From Atopostipes suicloacalis DSM 15692 (GTDB lineage Bacteria; Bacillota; Bacilli; Lactobacillales; Carnobacteriaceae_A): DNA of 64,000 bases. This document shows positions 36,314-47,400 of this stretch, piece after piece. How positions within the stretch are numbered: the stretch's first letter is position 1; each line of letters opens with the position of its first letter. A model generated the notes under the pieces. The model was not told where the DNA came from and made no database searches. It saw only the letters and a program-made list of their open reading frames with translations. The stretch covers positions 1 through 64,000 of the forward strand of contig NZ_FQUF01000011.1 in assembly GCF_900129085.1 (NCBI RefSeq), written 5' to 3'. The position numbers were made by a program, and so were the translations under genes.

Positions 36314-37330
36314 TTGAAAGGAAAGAAGTTTTATGTGTTTTTAGTTGCTCTTTTACTTGTTGGCCTATCAGCTGTTTACTTTTTTAGACAAAAACAAAGT
36401 GAAAAGTACCTGGAATTTGAAGCATATGAGATAGAAAATATTGAAAAACAAGTCGCTGGTTTATATAATGAGGAAAAAAGCGATCTTTCAAAGGACTTAT
36501 CAACGGATCAGCTTCAAACTATCCAAGAAGATTTAGAGGAATTAAAAGGCAAAGAGTATCGCTCAGAAAACCAACAGCGTTTAAAAAATGCAGAAGAGGA
36601 ATACCTTGCAGCTAAAGTAATGGTTGGCCTTCAGGCGGATGTAGAAGCTTTATTCATCGAAAAAGGAATTATTGAAAAGGATCTTACTTTGGAAGAAGTG
36701 GTCAATTTAGAAGAACAAGTTGGAAAATTTCAAGAAAAAGTAGTTTATTATAACCGAAATTGGATGTCTTTGGAGGATGCAAAAGAACAGGTCAATGATA
36801 TTGAGACTGCTATATCCTTTATTGATGATTTATTTGAAGAAGATTTTGTACGTGTCGATGTAACTCGAGAGAATGAAGAAGAAGCTCTTGAGCTTATTCA
36901 AAAAATAAAAAATGAAGAAGTACGAGAAGAACTTATGACTCGAGCAGAAATGGTGAATGTGGCTTTAATAGAAACTGAAGAGGCACTGGCCTTAGAAGAA
37001 GCTTTAGCTGAAGAAGCCACTGCGCAACAAGAGCTTGAAGAAGCTGAAGAATTAGAGCAAGCCTCTGAACAGTCTGAGCAGACGGAATGGCAGCCTAATC
37101 CATCTGGAACTGGGAATAGTTCAGGGAGTACAGGGAATACAAATACCTGGAGACCCCCAACTAATTCATCTGGTGGTGGAACAACTTCGCAAGGCGGTGA
37201 TCAATCGTCTAACTCATCAAACGAAGATACGACAGATGAGGTAGAAGCTGAAGACCCGGATTCTAGTCTAGAGGAATCAGACCCTGAAGGATCAGACAAT
37301 GAACCAGAAGATCCCCCGAATGAAGAATGA
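36314..37330 (+). CDS. Membrane-anchored coiled-coil surface protein, unknown function
   Basis: The 338-residue protein has one N-terminal membrane helix (FYVFLVALLLVGLSAVYFF) and a helical, Glu-rich region predicted to be coiled coil (about residues 30-245). A disordered C-terminal tail follows, rich in Ser, Gly, Asn, Thr and then acidic residues. There is no LPxTG, so it is probably held by the N-terminal helix. The start is TTG with GGAGGAGATAGAG before it. The base composition matches its neighbours. I recognise no family. Confidence 0.6.
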   Translation: MKGKKFYVFLVALLLVGLSAVYFFRQKQSEKYLEFEAYEIENIEKQVAGLYNEEKSDLSKDLSTDQLQTIQEDLEELKGKEYRSENQQRLKNAEEEYLAAKVMVGLQADVEALFIEKGIIEKDLTLEEVVNLEEQVGKFQEKVVYYNRNWMSLEDAKEQVNDIETAISFIDDLFEEDFVRVDVTRENEEEALELIQKIKNEEVREELMTRAEMVNVALIETEEALALEEALAEEATAQQELEEAEELEQASEQSEQTEWQPNPSGTGNSSGSTGNTNTWRPPTNSSGGGTTSQGGDQSSNSSNEDTTDEVEAEDPDSSLEESDPEGSDNEPEDPPNEE

Positions 37331-37341
37331 TAATTTATAAA

Positions 37342-37389
37342 AAAGATGTAAAGCACAAGGACTAATCCTTATGTTCTACATCTTTTTTT
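37342..37389 (+). terminator. Terminator between the coiled-coil gene and the first Mga-like gene
   Basis: AAGATGTA and CAAGGA arms pair with TCCTT and TACATCTT and are followed by seven T. It lies between convergent genes. Confidence 0.82.
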
Positions 37390-37397
37390 GAATGATA

Positions 37398-38879
37398 TTA
37401 GGGCATTCGTTCTAATATAATATCATCCACTTGTTTTCTAATTTTTGAAAGGTCAAAGAAAGTTGGAAGATTTTCCACATAAACCGTTCGACAATTTTCT
37501 AAAACAGGGAGGGGAAAATTAGCAACAATAATATCGTGAGGGAGAGTCTTAAAGACAACAGAATCTAACTTCATTTCATTAAAAACTTCAACAACAATTT
37601 GTTCATTAAATTCATATTCAATAATATCTTTGATTGTTTTTGAATGAGAAACATGCTGATCACTAATTACTAAAATCTTGATTTTGTCAAATTTTCTTCG
37701 AAGTTCCGGTAATAAATCTTCCCAGAATATAAAAATGGTATACATCATAAAAAAGATTCCATCATCGATTAGTGGTTTTCCTATGAGCTGACGATAATTT
37801 TTTGTTGCTTGATATAAATTCTTATAAAAAAAAGGAAATTCAGACTCGATTTTTGAAGCGAATTCTAGGTTATGATTGTGTAGAATATATCCTGAACGGG
37901 GTTCTTTATACTCTAAATATGCAGCATTCATAATGTTTAGAAGGACCGTTTCCTTGTTATTAAGCGAAAGTTGATGTGTTTTAGATAAATCCTCCAGCAT
38001 GTCATCTAAAAAAGCCACTTCCGTCGAAAGCTTTTGTTGGGTCTTTGTTTTTTCAATTAACCGTTCATAATTCAATGAAAATTCCTCGCTAATGTAGGGG
38101 GTAAATATTTGCTGAATTAACATGTTGTCGACTTTCACTTGATTCGTTTCCTCAAAATAAGAAAAAGTTTCTTGATATACTGTTAAATCAGGAATAATTT
38201 CATCGAAATTAACATGAATATTGGAGATATTCACAAAATGCCCTTGTTTATACCGAATTAAATTCACTGCTGAGACAGTTTTAAATATATTGTAATAAGC
38301 AAAGTCCGCATCCATATGTGTAAATTTGATAAAAAAATTTAAAAATAGGTCTAATCCATTTTCATCAAGGTTTGGATAGGGCCATTCGAGTCCAGAATAT
38401 TTCTCATGAAAAAAGTTATAAAAGAAGTAACGAATGTCACTTTCAGAACCAACAATTCTGCAGGGATTTGTTTCAATTTTAAAGTTTCTTTCTTCCAAAA
38501 CCTCGTTAATTTGATCGATGAGCCGGTAAATGGTTGAGGAGCTAACATATAATCTTTCAATTAAATCAACTACTGAAATATGCTCTTCTAAAAAGATAAT
38601 TTCCAGTAAATTATAGGCTGTAGAATGATGTAAAATATGTTGATAAAAACTTTTGAGGCCTGTGTTGTTTATTTTATTGAGACGAATACCATTGTTTGAA
38701 GTCTCGATAGCAAGTTCAGTAAAATTATTCTTAAAGTGTGCGAGATCATCCTTAAGGACTCGGACAGAGCAATCTAATATTTTTGACAATTCTGAAAGCG
38801 TTATCCAATCATCTTTGTCTTGTAATATTTCCGCTAGAAGCAATTGTCTGTTTTCCGTTTGATTTAGCAAGTGTCTCAT
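37398..38879 (-). CDS. Mga-like transcriptional regulator (1)
   Basis: The 493-residue protein has N-terminal helix-turn-helix regions (ITLSELSKILDCSVRVLKDDL and a second near VSSSTIYRLIDQINEVL), a long central PRD-like helical part and a C-terminal EIIB-like domain (KIKILVISDQHVSHSKT, PHDIIVANFPLP). This is the Mga/AtxA layout, which activates surface-protein genes in streptococci in response to sugar-phosphotransfer state. The start is ATG 38879 with AAGGTGA upstream. It lies tail-to-tail with a surface protein gene and in tandem with a second Mga-like gene. Confidence 0.8.
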   Translation of the reverse strand: MRHLLNQTENRQLLLAEILQDKDDWITLSELSKILDCSVRVLKDDLAHFKNNFTELAIETSNNGIRLNKINNTGLKSFYQHILHHSTAYNLLEIIFLEEHISVVDLIERLYVSSSTIYRLIDQINEVLEERNFKIETNPCRIVGSESDIRYFFYNFFHEKYSGLEWPYPNLDENGLDLFLNFFIKFTHMDADFAYYNIFKTVSAVNLIRYKQGHFVNISNIHVNFDEIIPDLTVYQETFSYFEETNQVKVDNMLIQQIFTPYISEEFSLNYERLIEKTKTQQKLSTEVAFLDDMLEDLSKTHQLSLNNKETVLLNIMNAAYLEYKEPRSGYILHNHNLEFASKIESEFPFFYKNLYQATKNYRQLIGKPLIDDGIFFMMYTIFIFWEDLLPELRRKFDKIKILVISDQHVSHSKTIKDIIEYEFNEQIVVEVFNEMKLDSVVFKTLPHDIIVANFPLPVLENCRTVYVENLPTFFDLSKIRKQVDDIILERMP

Positions 38880-39105
38880 CAAGCATCACCTTATTTCTAA
38901 ATGTTTAAAATAGATTCCACACTAAAAAATATAAATCTCTTTCTTTATTAATCGAAATACCATTTAAATAATTAAGTTATCAAAGTAAAATTTTATATAA
39001 TTCTATTATACAAAAAATATATACATTTAAGATTCAGAATCTGCCCCGACATGTGCATAAATGAAAATAAAGGATAAAGTAAGCCCCCTTATTTAGACGG
39101 AATGT

Positions 39106-40680
39106 CTATTTAAGTGGCTTTCTATTTTTTAAAGTCTCTTCTCTTGTAATATAAAGTTGATGTTTTTTAATGAACTTTTCTCGTGTGGCTTTTTCTTTTT
39201 GTTTTGCTGCTTTTCTGATGAGGCGCTGGAGATCATCATATTGATAACTTGAACGACTCCTATACATAAAAATAATGGGTTGTTCAATATCCAGAATTAA
39301 AGTTTGTGTAGTCACAAGAATGTCAAAATCAAGCTTTGAAAGCACTTCTTCGTTTACGATTGGTTCCTCTAATACACTCACCTCAAGCGATTCTGGTAAA
39401 TCAGAACTTAATGATTCGGCAATATTCTGAGCATGTCTTAAGTTTAAATGACTATAAACTTTCACGGTAATAGCATTATATCGGCTAAAAAGCTGCTTAG
39501 TTAACCCTGACCATTTTGAAATTAATATATAAATTAAATAATTAAGTGTATATTCTGTTGGATAAAACCCTCTATTTTTACATAAAAGAATCATGTGTTG
39601 AAGGGCTATATCATAAAAAGCTGTGTACTTTTTTTGATAATGATCCACTAAAGAATAGTCACGTGGAGGAAAAAGAATAAACATTTTAGGTTGATGATTT
39701 TTTGCACTTTGAGAAAAGAATAGCAGTGCTTTATCAATTTCAACGATTAAATTGGTTTGGTCTTCTACAGCCAATTCAAAATGCTCTGTCAAGAAATCAA
39801 TCATTTCTTTGATTTCGTTTAATTGCTTTAACAACGGGTCATCTTTTGGTAATTGCTCGTTTACAATGGGCGTTAAAATTTTTAAATGATAAATGACAAG
39901 GACGTCAATATAGATTTTTTCTTCTAGAAGATTGTCAAAAGAAAAATTTGCTATTTTCTTTTTAATTTCTGTCTTTACCTTGTCAGAAAGAGCAGACACA
40001 GAGTCGTGTTCTGACAAAGGAAATTCTACTGAATACCCTTGCAAATTTCGAACGAGATCGACCGCAAAGTGAAATCTGAAATGAGGATAGCTCATAACCT
40101 TAGAAGTTGACTGATAATAATCTGACGCTGGGGGAAATATTTCGTCAATGAGTTTTTTATGTATGTTTTCAAAGGGCCATTCATTCGAAGTATAGGCTTC
40201 AATAAAGTAAGAAGTATAAAAGTTACGAATTAAATATTCTTCCCCAGTGACTTTGTAAGGGGAAGTTTCTAGCTTTAAACCATATGGCTCAAGGGCAGTG
40301 TTAATCGTGTCTGCTAAGCGATTTAAAGTGGATTGACTGATAAATAATTCATTGATGAGTTGTTGATTGGTGAGGGTCTCATCGAAAAAGACCTTTTCAA
40401 GCAACATAAAACCTAAGGATTGTTTGAATAATTGCTTTTGAAAATAATCAATCCCTATATTCGTGGGGATTTTAAAGTTCACTCCTTCTGAAGACGACTG
40501 AAATTCTCCACCAATTTCTTCCATTGTTTCTCTTAATTCTTTTAAATAATTTTTTACGGACCGGGAGGAAGATTTAGTTTGTTTGCTTAGTGTATCAATT
40601 GTGATTGGATGATTGGTTGCGTAAAACATTTCTAACATTTCCATCTTACTTCGTTCTTTTGTAGATATTAAATTCCACAT
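39106..40680 (-). CDS. Mga-like transcriptional regulator (2)
   Basis: A 524-residue paralogue of the neighbouring regulator: two helix-turn-helix segments (ITIDTLSKQTKSSSRSVKNYL; LFISQSTLNRLADTINTAL), a PRD-like middle and an EIIB-like C-terminal part (AITVKVYSHLNLRHAQNI, DILVTTQTLI). The ATG at 40680 has AAGGAG and GAGGG upstream and gives an N terminus like that of its paralogue; the frame extends to 40749 without a ribosome-binding site. It is divergent from the ribbon-helix-helix and adhesin genes and is the obvious candidate activator for them. Confidence 0.8.
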   Translation of the reverse strand: MWNLISTKERSKMEMLEMFYATNHPITIDTLSKQTKSSSRSVKNYLKELRETMEEIGGEFQSSSEGVNFKIPTNIGIDYFQKQLFKQSLGFMLLEKVFFDETLTNQQLINELFISQSTLNRLADTINTALEPYGLKLETSPYKVTGEEYLIRNFYTSYFIEAYTSNEWPFENIHKKLIDEIFPPASDYYQSTSKVMSYPHFRFHFAVDLVRNLQGYSVEFPLSEHDSVSALSDKVKTEIKKKIANFSFDNLLEEKIYIDVLVIYHLKILTPIVNEQLPKDDPLLKQLNEIKEMIDFLTEHFELAVEDQTNLIVEIDKALLFFSQSAKNHQPKMFILFPPRDYSLVDHYQKKYTAFYDIALQHMILLCKNRGFYPTEYTLNYLIYILISKWSGLTKQLFSRYNAITVKVYSHLNLRHAQNIAESLSSDLPESLEVSVLEEPIVNEEVLSKLDFDILVTTQTLILDIEQPIIFMYRSRSSYQYDDLQRLIRKAAKQKEKATREKFIKKHQLYITREETLKNRKPLK

Positions 40681-41177
40681 ATAATCCCTCGCATTCTCCT
40701 TAAAAAAGTTAATATCCATTGAGTTGTATTTATACGTATATGTTAGCACAATTATGTATTTTTTGCACTCGTAAAGGCAAAAAAAGAAAGGTGAAAAAAA
40801 GGTTCCTCAAAACCTATGTTGTCAAGGCTTGTCGGTGTTAAATCATTATTTACACTTGTCAAGGTAAATTGAGACAAGAAAGGAATGGCATTGTTTAGGT
40901 AGAATGGCTCTATATAGGCATTAGTCGAGAAAAGTAAAATGTAGTGTTACAAGTAGACTTTCATAAAATAAGTCGTTTTTTAGTCTATTAACATCGGAAA
41001 AACCCCCCGTCTAGTTTTATTCGAATTTCATTTTCTGCCCTGAGCTTTACATAAAAGGAAATTCACAAACAATGTTGTATATTATAATATTTTTAATAAT
41101 ATTTATCTAAATTCTTTATATCAAAAAGATACACACTTCTAAATCAAGGCTGATCAATAATAGAAAAGGAGATCGAG
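40681..41177. promoter_or_regulatory. Large divergent regulatory region between Mga-like gene and adhesin operon
   Basis: About 500 bases without a gene. TTGTCAAGG occurs twice (40819-40827, 40856-40864), each placing TTGACA on the reverse strand, and CTTGTC (40855-40860) faces GACAAG (40873-40878). AGGTT-N6-AACCT with a T run on the reverse strand (about 40793-40816) is a weak attenuator-like hairpin in the regulator leader. TATAAT at 41083-41088 before the small gene lacks a good -35, as expected for an activator-dependent promoter. Confidence 0.45.
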
Positions 41178-41375
41178 ATGAATGTTAAGAATATAGACAA
41201 GCAAAAAAAGCAAATACTCGCAGATAGAGATAAGAAAAAAAGTAGGAATTCTGACACAACGCCTATTCGCATCAGCAGTGATTTATACGAATTGCTGCGT
41301 GAGAAGGCATTCTATGATCGAACAACGATTCGAAAAGTGGCCGATGTCATTTTAGATGAAGCATTGAATGGTTAA
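41178..41375 (+). CDS. Small ribbon-helix-helix-like DNA-binding protein
   Basis: The 65-residue protein is basic at the N terminus (Lys/Arg/Asp-rich) followed by TPIRISSDLYELLREKAFYD and TTIRKVADVILDEAL, the strand-helix-helix pattern of the MetJ/Arc/CopG group. AAAGGAG precedes the ATG. It ends 53 bases before the adhesin start, with no terminator between them, so both are probably on one transcript. A role as adhesin regulator is inference. Similar small proteins are often plasmid- or transfer-linked, but no other mobility gene is nearby. Confidence 0.65.
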   Translation: MNVKNIDKQKKQILADRDKKKSRNSDTTPIRISSDLYELLREKAFYDRTTIRKVADVILDEALNG

Positions 41376-41428
41376 AAGAAAGAACTCAAGAAAAATATAA
41401 TTCATAAGATTTAAGGAGAGAGAAAAGA

Positions 41429-44400
41429 ATGAAGAAAAATAAACTTGTACATATAGCTATTACGTCGGTTATGCTATTAAGCACAGTATTAACACCGCAA
41501 ATGTCACACGCAATAGCGAGTATGCAGGCAGAAGAAGCAGATGAGTCGACACAAGTAGAACCCTCAGATGTAGATGCTGTAAATGAGGATGCTGTTGATG
41601 ACTTAGATGATGGATCAAATGATGGTGATAGCGCAGAAGTAGTCGATGTAAATGCTGAAAATGAATCAGAAGAAGCAGAAGATGATCCCGTACCTGCGGA
41701 AGATGATGAGGTAGCGGATGAAACACCGGAGGATATCAATAATAACGATCCCCCCGTTGAGGAAGAAACTGAAGAAGAGAATGTAGAAACAGATGATGAG
41801 GACCAAGCTAAGCCTTTAGCAGAAGAAGCTAAGGATTTAGGTAGCAGTATCTTTACCAATGTAAAGATACACATGAATGGTGAAGAATTAGAAGAAGGTA
41901 CTACAGAAATAGAAATAACGGATGGTTTACAATTACAATTTACTTTTGATTGGGAATTATTTGATGATGTTGATTTAAATGCAGGAGACTGGGCTCAAAT
42001 CAAATTACCAGATGCATTACATGGTGTTGCAGGTCAAACGACGGGAAATCTATATGAAGATGGATTACCAGTCGGAACTTATGAAATTACAGAAGATGGT
42101 CATTTAAGAGTTGAATTTAATGACGAACTAACAGAAAAAAGTGATCGAGCTGGAGAAGTAGGCTTCCTATTAGAATTTGATGTAACAGAATTTGAAGAAG
42201 ATGTTAATCAAAGTATAAAATTTGAAGACCCAATTAATAAAGAATTTATCATTAAAGCTAAACCAAGTGGAGATGTCCATGATATTAAGAAATTTGGAGA
42301 ACCAAATGAAAACATTAATCCAGAATATCTGAACTGGACCATTGATGTCAATACGAAATTAGAAAATCTAACAAATGCAACAGTAGAAGATATTATTCCA
42401 GAAGGATTAAAGTTAGATTTTGATAGTATTGAAGTATATGAGCTCACAGTTGGTTATAAAGGTAAAGTTACTGAAGGTAATAAAATCGAAAATTCAGACA
42501 TATCTAAAATAGATTCAGGATTTAAAGTTGATTTAGGAGAAACAGATAAAGCTTACAGAATCAAATATAGAACAGATATAACTGAATTCAAGGGCGAATT
42601 TACAAACGATGCTGTTTTAAAAGACAATGATGAAGAGAAAGATAAAGATGACTACACCATAACTGGTCTTGAAAGAGGATCGTTAATTGAAAAAGATGGA
42701 TGGATAAATGACCAGAATAAAGATCAGATTATTTGGCAAATTGATGTAAATAAATCTGAATCTAGTTTGAAGAATGTAAAAGTTCTAGATGAATTACCAG
42801 AAGGATTAGATATTGAAGAGATCAGAGTTTGGAAATTAAGTAAATCAGGAAATGACTGGGAATATGATGGGGATATAAAAGGAGATTTCACGGGCTTTCC
42901 TATAGAACTTGGAAATATTGATGGCGCATATAGAATTCAAGTAATTACAAATATTGATTACAGTCATTTCAAAGAATATACAAAAGAACTCGATTTTTTA
43001 AATGAAGCGGAATTAGAAGTCGATAGTAAAGTCAAAGATCAAGATGACGCTCCAATAAAGGTAAAAAGAGAATCTTTACTAGAAAAGACTGGTAAAGATG
43101 AAACAGATTATAAAGACGATAAGATTTCTTGGGAAATTCATGTGAACAAAGCGCAACACACTATTAAAAATGCGGTTATTACAGATAGCATCGGGGCGGG
43201 ACTTGAGCTAATTAAAGATTCGATTAAAGTTTTTGATGTGAAAAACAATAAAGAATTAGCATTAACTGACGATCAATTAAATCCTACTGCTGATGGGTTT
43301 ACAATCAATCTTGGTGATATCAATAGTGAGTATAGAATTGAGTATGATACGAAAATCATAAAAAACCTCCCTGAAGGGCAAGAAGGTTATAAAAACAAGG
43401 TAGATTTGGATGGGGATGGTTTAGAAGGCGTAGGCGTAGAAGATACTACAAAAGAACCATCTATCAAACCAGACAAATTCAATGAATATAAGAAAGAAAA
43501 TGAATATTGGAAAGTTATAGAAGATGATATAACCTATGATGGTCTAAACTACACTAATAAAACGATGAGCTGGAAGTTAACTGTAGATGCAATCAAAGAA
43601 GAGATTACAGAACTTACGATTACTGATTCTTTTGAACCAGCAAAATCTATGAAGTTCATAGCTGAATCTTTAAGAGTCCTTAAAGATGGAGAAATTGTTC
43701 CGAGTGATCAGTATGAATTAAATGATAAAGGTGTAGATGGTTTTGAACTAGAGTTTAATGGATCATTAAAAAGAGCGAAATATGAAATCTACTTCAAGAC
43801 ATCTTTTGATCCAAATGAAGTTTTGGCTGCTGATGGAGAATTAAATACAGGTAGACAATACAAAAATAACGTAACATATACAGGTAAAACAAAAGATGTA
43901 GAAGAAAATGAAAAAGGATTTACCGAGAATGACGATGCAAAATATAATGTAAAAGAGGAATACGTCAATGGCGGTAAAAAATCTGGTTCTTTAGACAGAG
44001 AAAATCGAATAATCAATTGGCAGATTTTCGCCAATGCAACTGGTCAAAACTTAACAGGTGGACCGTTTGTTATAACAGATACATTAACTCAAGGCGACCA
44101 GACGTTAAATGAGGACGTAAAAGTCTATGAATTTAGCTTAGATAAAGATGGTAACTTCAACAAAGGTGAAGAAATTACTGAGGGTCGTGTTGTAGTTTAT
44201 AATGAAGAAAAAGATGGATTTACTTTAACGTTTGCAGATGGAGTAGATAAGCCGGCATTAGTTGAATTCAGTTCTAAAATCAACGGACTTTCTGAAGAGT
44301 GGTACAAAAATCAAGCAACAGTTACAGATAAAAACGAGCAAGAAAAAACGTATGATTCTGAGGTGAAATATGATAGACATAATCAATTCATCAATAAAGA

Positions 44401-47400
44401 AACAAACAGTGTTGATGGTGATATCGCCTATACAGATGATGAAATCGTTTGGGAAATTAGTATCAATGAAAGTTTATCAGATATTAAAAACGCTGTATTT
44501 AAAGATACAATCAGTGAAGGTTTAGTTTTAGTAAATGATAGTATTAAAGTTTATCAAGATGCTATCGCTGAAGGTAATGAAGTAGATTTAGACGAAGACG
44601 ATATCACAATTAAACCTAATGATGTAAGTGGGACAGATTTATCAATCTCACTGGGACATATTGAAGAAAATAGATACTTTATAACTTATAAGACAGTCGT
44701 TGTTGCTACAGACGGAAAGATCAGTAATAAAGCATCTCTATTAGGTGGAGATAAAAAACTTGGAGACTCAAGCAAAAAAGAGTATGAAGCAAGACAATCA
44801 TCATGGGGAACAGGTTCAGGTAAAGAAAACAGAGGACAAATTGAAATTGTTAAAGTTGACTCTGAAACTGAGGAGCCAATCTCTAGTCCAGCAACATTTG
44901 AACTTTATTACCTTCTAAATGGTGAAAAACAAATTGTAACTGGTGAAGCTCAAGAAACAGAAGATGGGAAGATTCAATATGGTAATTTACCATTTAGAAC
45001 TTATTATCTGAAAGAAGTAGAAGCACCAGAGGGATATGTACTATCGAATGAAGAAATTAAAATAGAAGTAAATAAAGAGAATAAAAAAATCGAATTGCCC
45101 GTGGAAAATATCGCTGAGCTAGAAATTTCTGCAGAAAAAATCTGGGATGATGCTGATAATCAAGATGGTAAACGTCCAGGATCAATTACAGTAAATTTAT
45201 TAGCTAATGGAGAAGTTAAAAAATCTATATCTCTGAGCGAGGAAAATGATTGGATAACTACATTTACTGGTTTATCACCAATTGATGAAAATGGTGATGA
45301 AATTGAATATACAGTTGAAGAAATAGCAGTTCCAGATTACGAAGTAGATATTTCAGGAACAGTTACAGATGGATTTGAGATTACGAATACACATAATCCA
45401 GCCGTAATTGATATCGAAGGAACGAAGATTTGGAACGATGCTGGAAATCAAGATGGTAAACGTCCAGATTCCATTACTGTTCACTTACTGGCAAATGGTG
45501 AAGAAGTAGCAGAAGCTAAAGTGGATGAAGAAGATGAGTGGAAGTACTCATTTACCGATTTACCAAAATTCAAGAATGGTGAAGAAATCAACTATACCGT
45601 TCAAGAAGATGGAGTAGAAGATTATTCAACTGAAATAGATGGTATGGACATTACAAACAGTTACACTCCAGAGCAAACCAGTATTAATGTAGTGAAAGCA
45701 TGGGATGATGCCAAAAATCAAGATGGCATTCGTCCAGAATCAGTCACTGTAAAATTACTAGCAAACGGTGAAGAAACAGATAAAACAATTGAATTAAATG
45801 CAGATAATAACTGGCAGGCAGACTTTACTGAATTAGATGTTTATGCAGATGGTGAAACAATTGAATATACAATCGAAGAAGTAGCGGTTAAAGGTTATGA
45901 AGTAGTTCAAACCGGTACTTCAGAAGATGGTTATATTTTAACAAATATCCATGAGCCAGAATTAATTGATTTATCAGGTACGAAAGCATGGGACGATGCT
46001 AATAATCAAGATGGCAAGCGCCCAGATTCTATTACTGTTCGTTTACTAGCAAATGGTGAAGAAGTAGCAGAAGCTAAAGTGAATGAAGAAGATGAGTGGA
46101 AGTACTCATTTACCGACTTACCAAAATTCAAGAATGGTGAAGAAATCAACTATACCGTTCAAGAAGATGGAGTAGAAGATTATTCAACTGAAATAGCTGG
46201 TATGGACATTACAAACAGTTACACTCCAGAGCAAACCAGTATTAATGTAGTGAAAGCATGGGATGATGCCGAAAATCAAGATGGCATTCGTCCAGAATCA
46301 GTCACTGTAAAATTACTAGCAAACGGTGAAGAAACAGATAAAACAATTGAATTAAATGCAGATAACAACTGGCAGGCAGACTTTACTGAATTAGATGTTT
46401 ATGCAGATGGTAAGGAAATTGAATATACGATTAAAGAGGTAGCTGTTACAGGTTACGAAGTAGTACAAATGGGTACTTCAGAAGATGGTTATGTTTTAAC
46501 GAATAAACATACACCAGAATTAACTGAAGTTTCAGTCACTAAAGAGTGGAATGATGAAGACGACTTAGCAGGTTTCCGTCCAGATCACATTGAAGTGGAA
46601 CTGTATGCAGATGGTGAAGCAACTGGAAAAGTTGTTGCCATTACTGCAGATGAAGAGGGTGCCTGGAAAGGGTCATTCATTAATCTACCTAAGTACCGCG
46701 ATGAAGGAGTTCAAATTGATTACACGGTTAAGGAAGTAAGCCTAGATGAAGACTTGTATTCTGTAGAAGTAATTCCTGGCGAGGAAGAAAATGACGAAAA
46801 AGTCTATGACTTCACTTTAATCAATACGCATGAAGTCGAACGAATTGATGTTAGTGGAACTAAAACTTGGGATGATGCTGATAATCAAGACGGCAAACGT
46901 CCAGATTCAATTATAGTTCGTTTATTAGCAAATGGTGAAGAAATAGACCATGTCGAAGTAACAGAAGAAGATGAGTGGAAGTATTCATTCACTGATTTAC
47001 CAAGATTCGAGAATGGTGAGGAGATTAATTATACTGTTCAAGAGGATGAAGTAGAAGGTTACTCTACTGAAATTAATGGTACAGAAATTACCAATAGTTA
47101 CACTCCAGGTAAGACAAGTGTAAATGTTGTGAAATCTTGGAACGATAATAATAACATTGCGAATCGTCCAGATTCGATTACGATTAATTTATTCGCAAAC
47201 GGTGAAAAAATTGATTCCGTTAAATTAAATGCTAAGAATAATTGGCAAGCAAATTTCACGGAATTAGATGAATATAAAGATGGTAAAAAAATCGTCTATA
47301 CTGTTACTGAAGATAAAGTAAAAGGATTTGTAACGGAATCTATCAAAGGAAATGCTGAAGATGGTTTCGTTGTTACAAATGAACCTGTAGAGGATCCAGA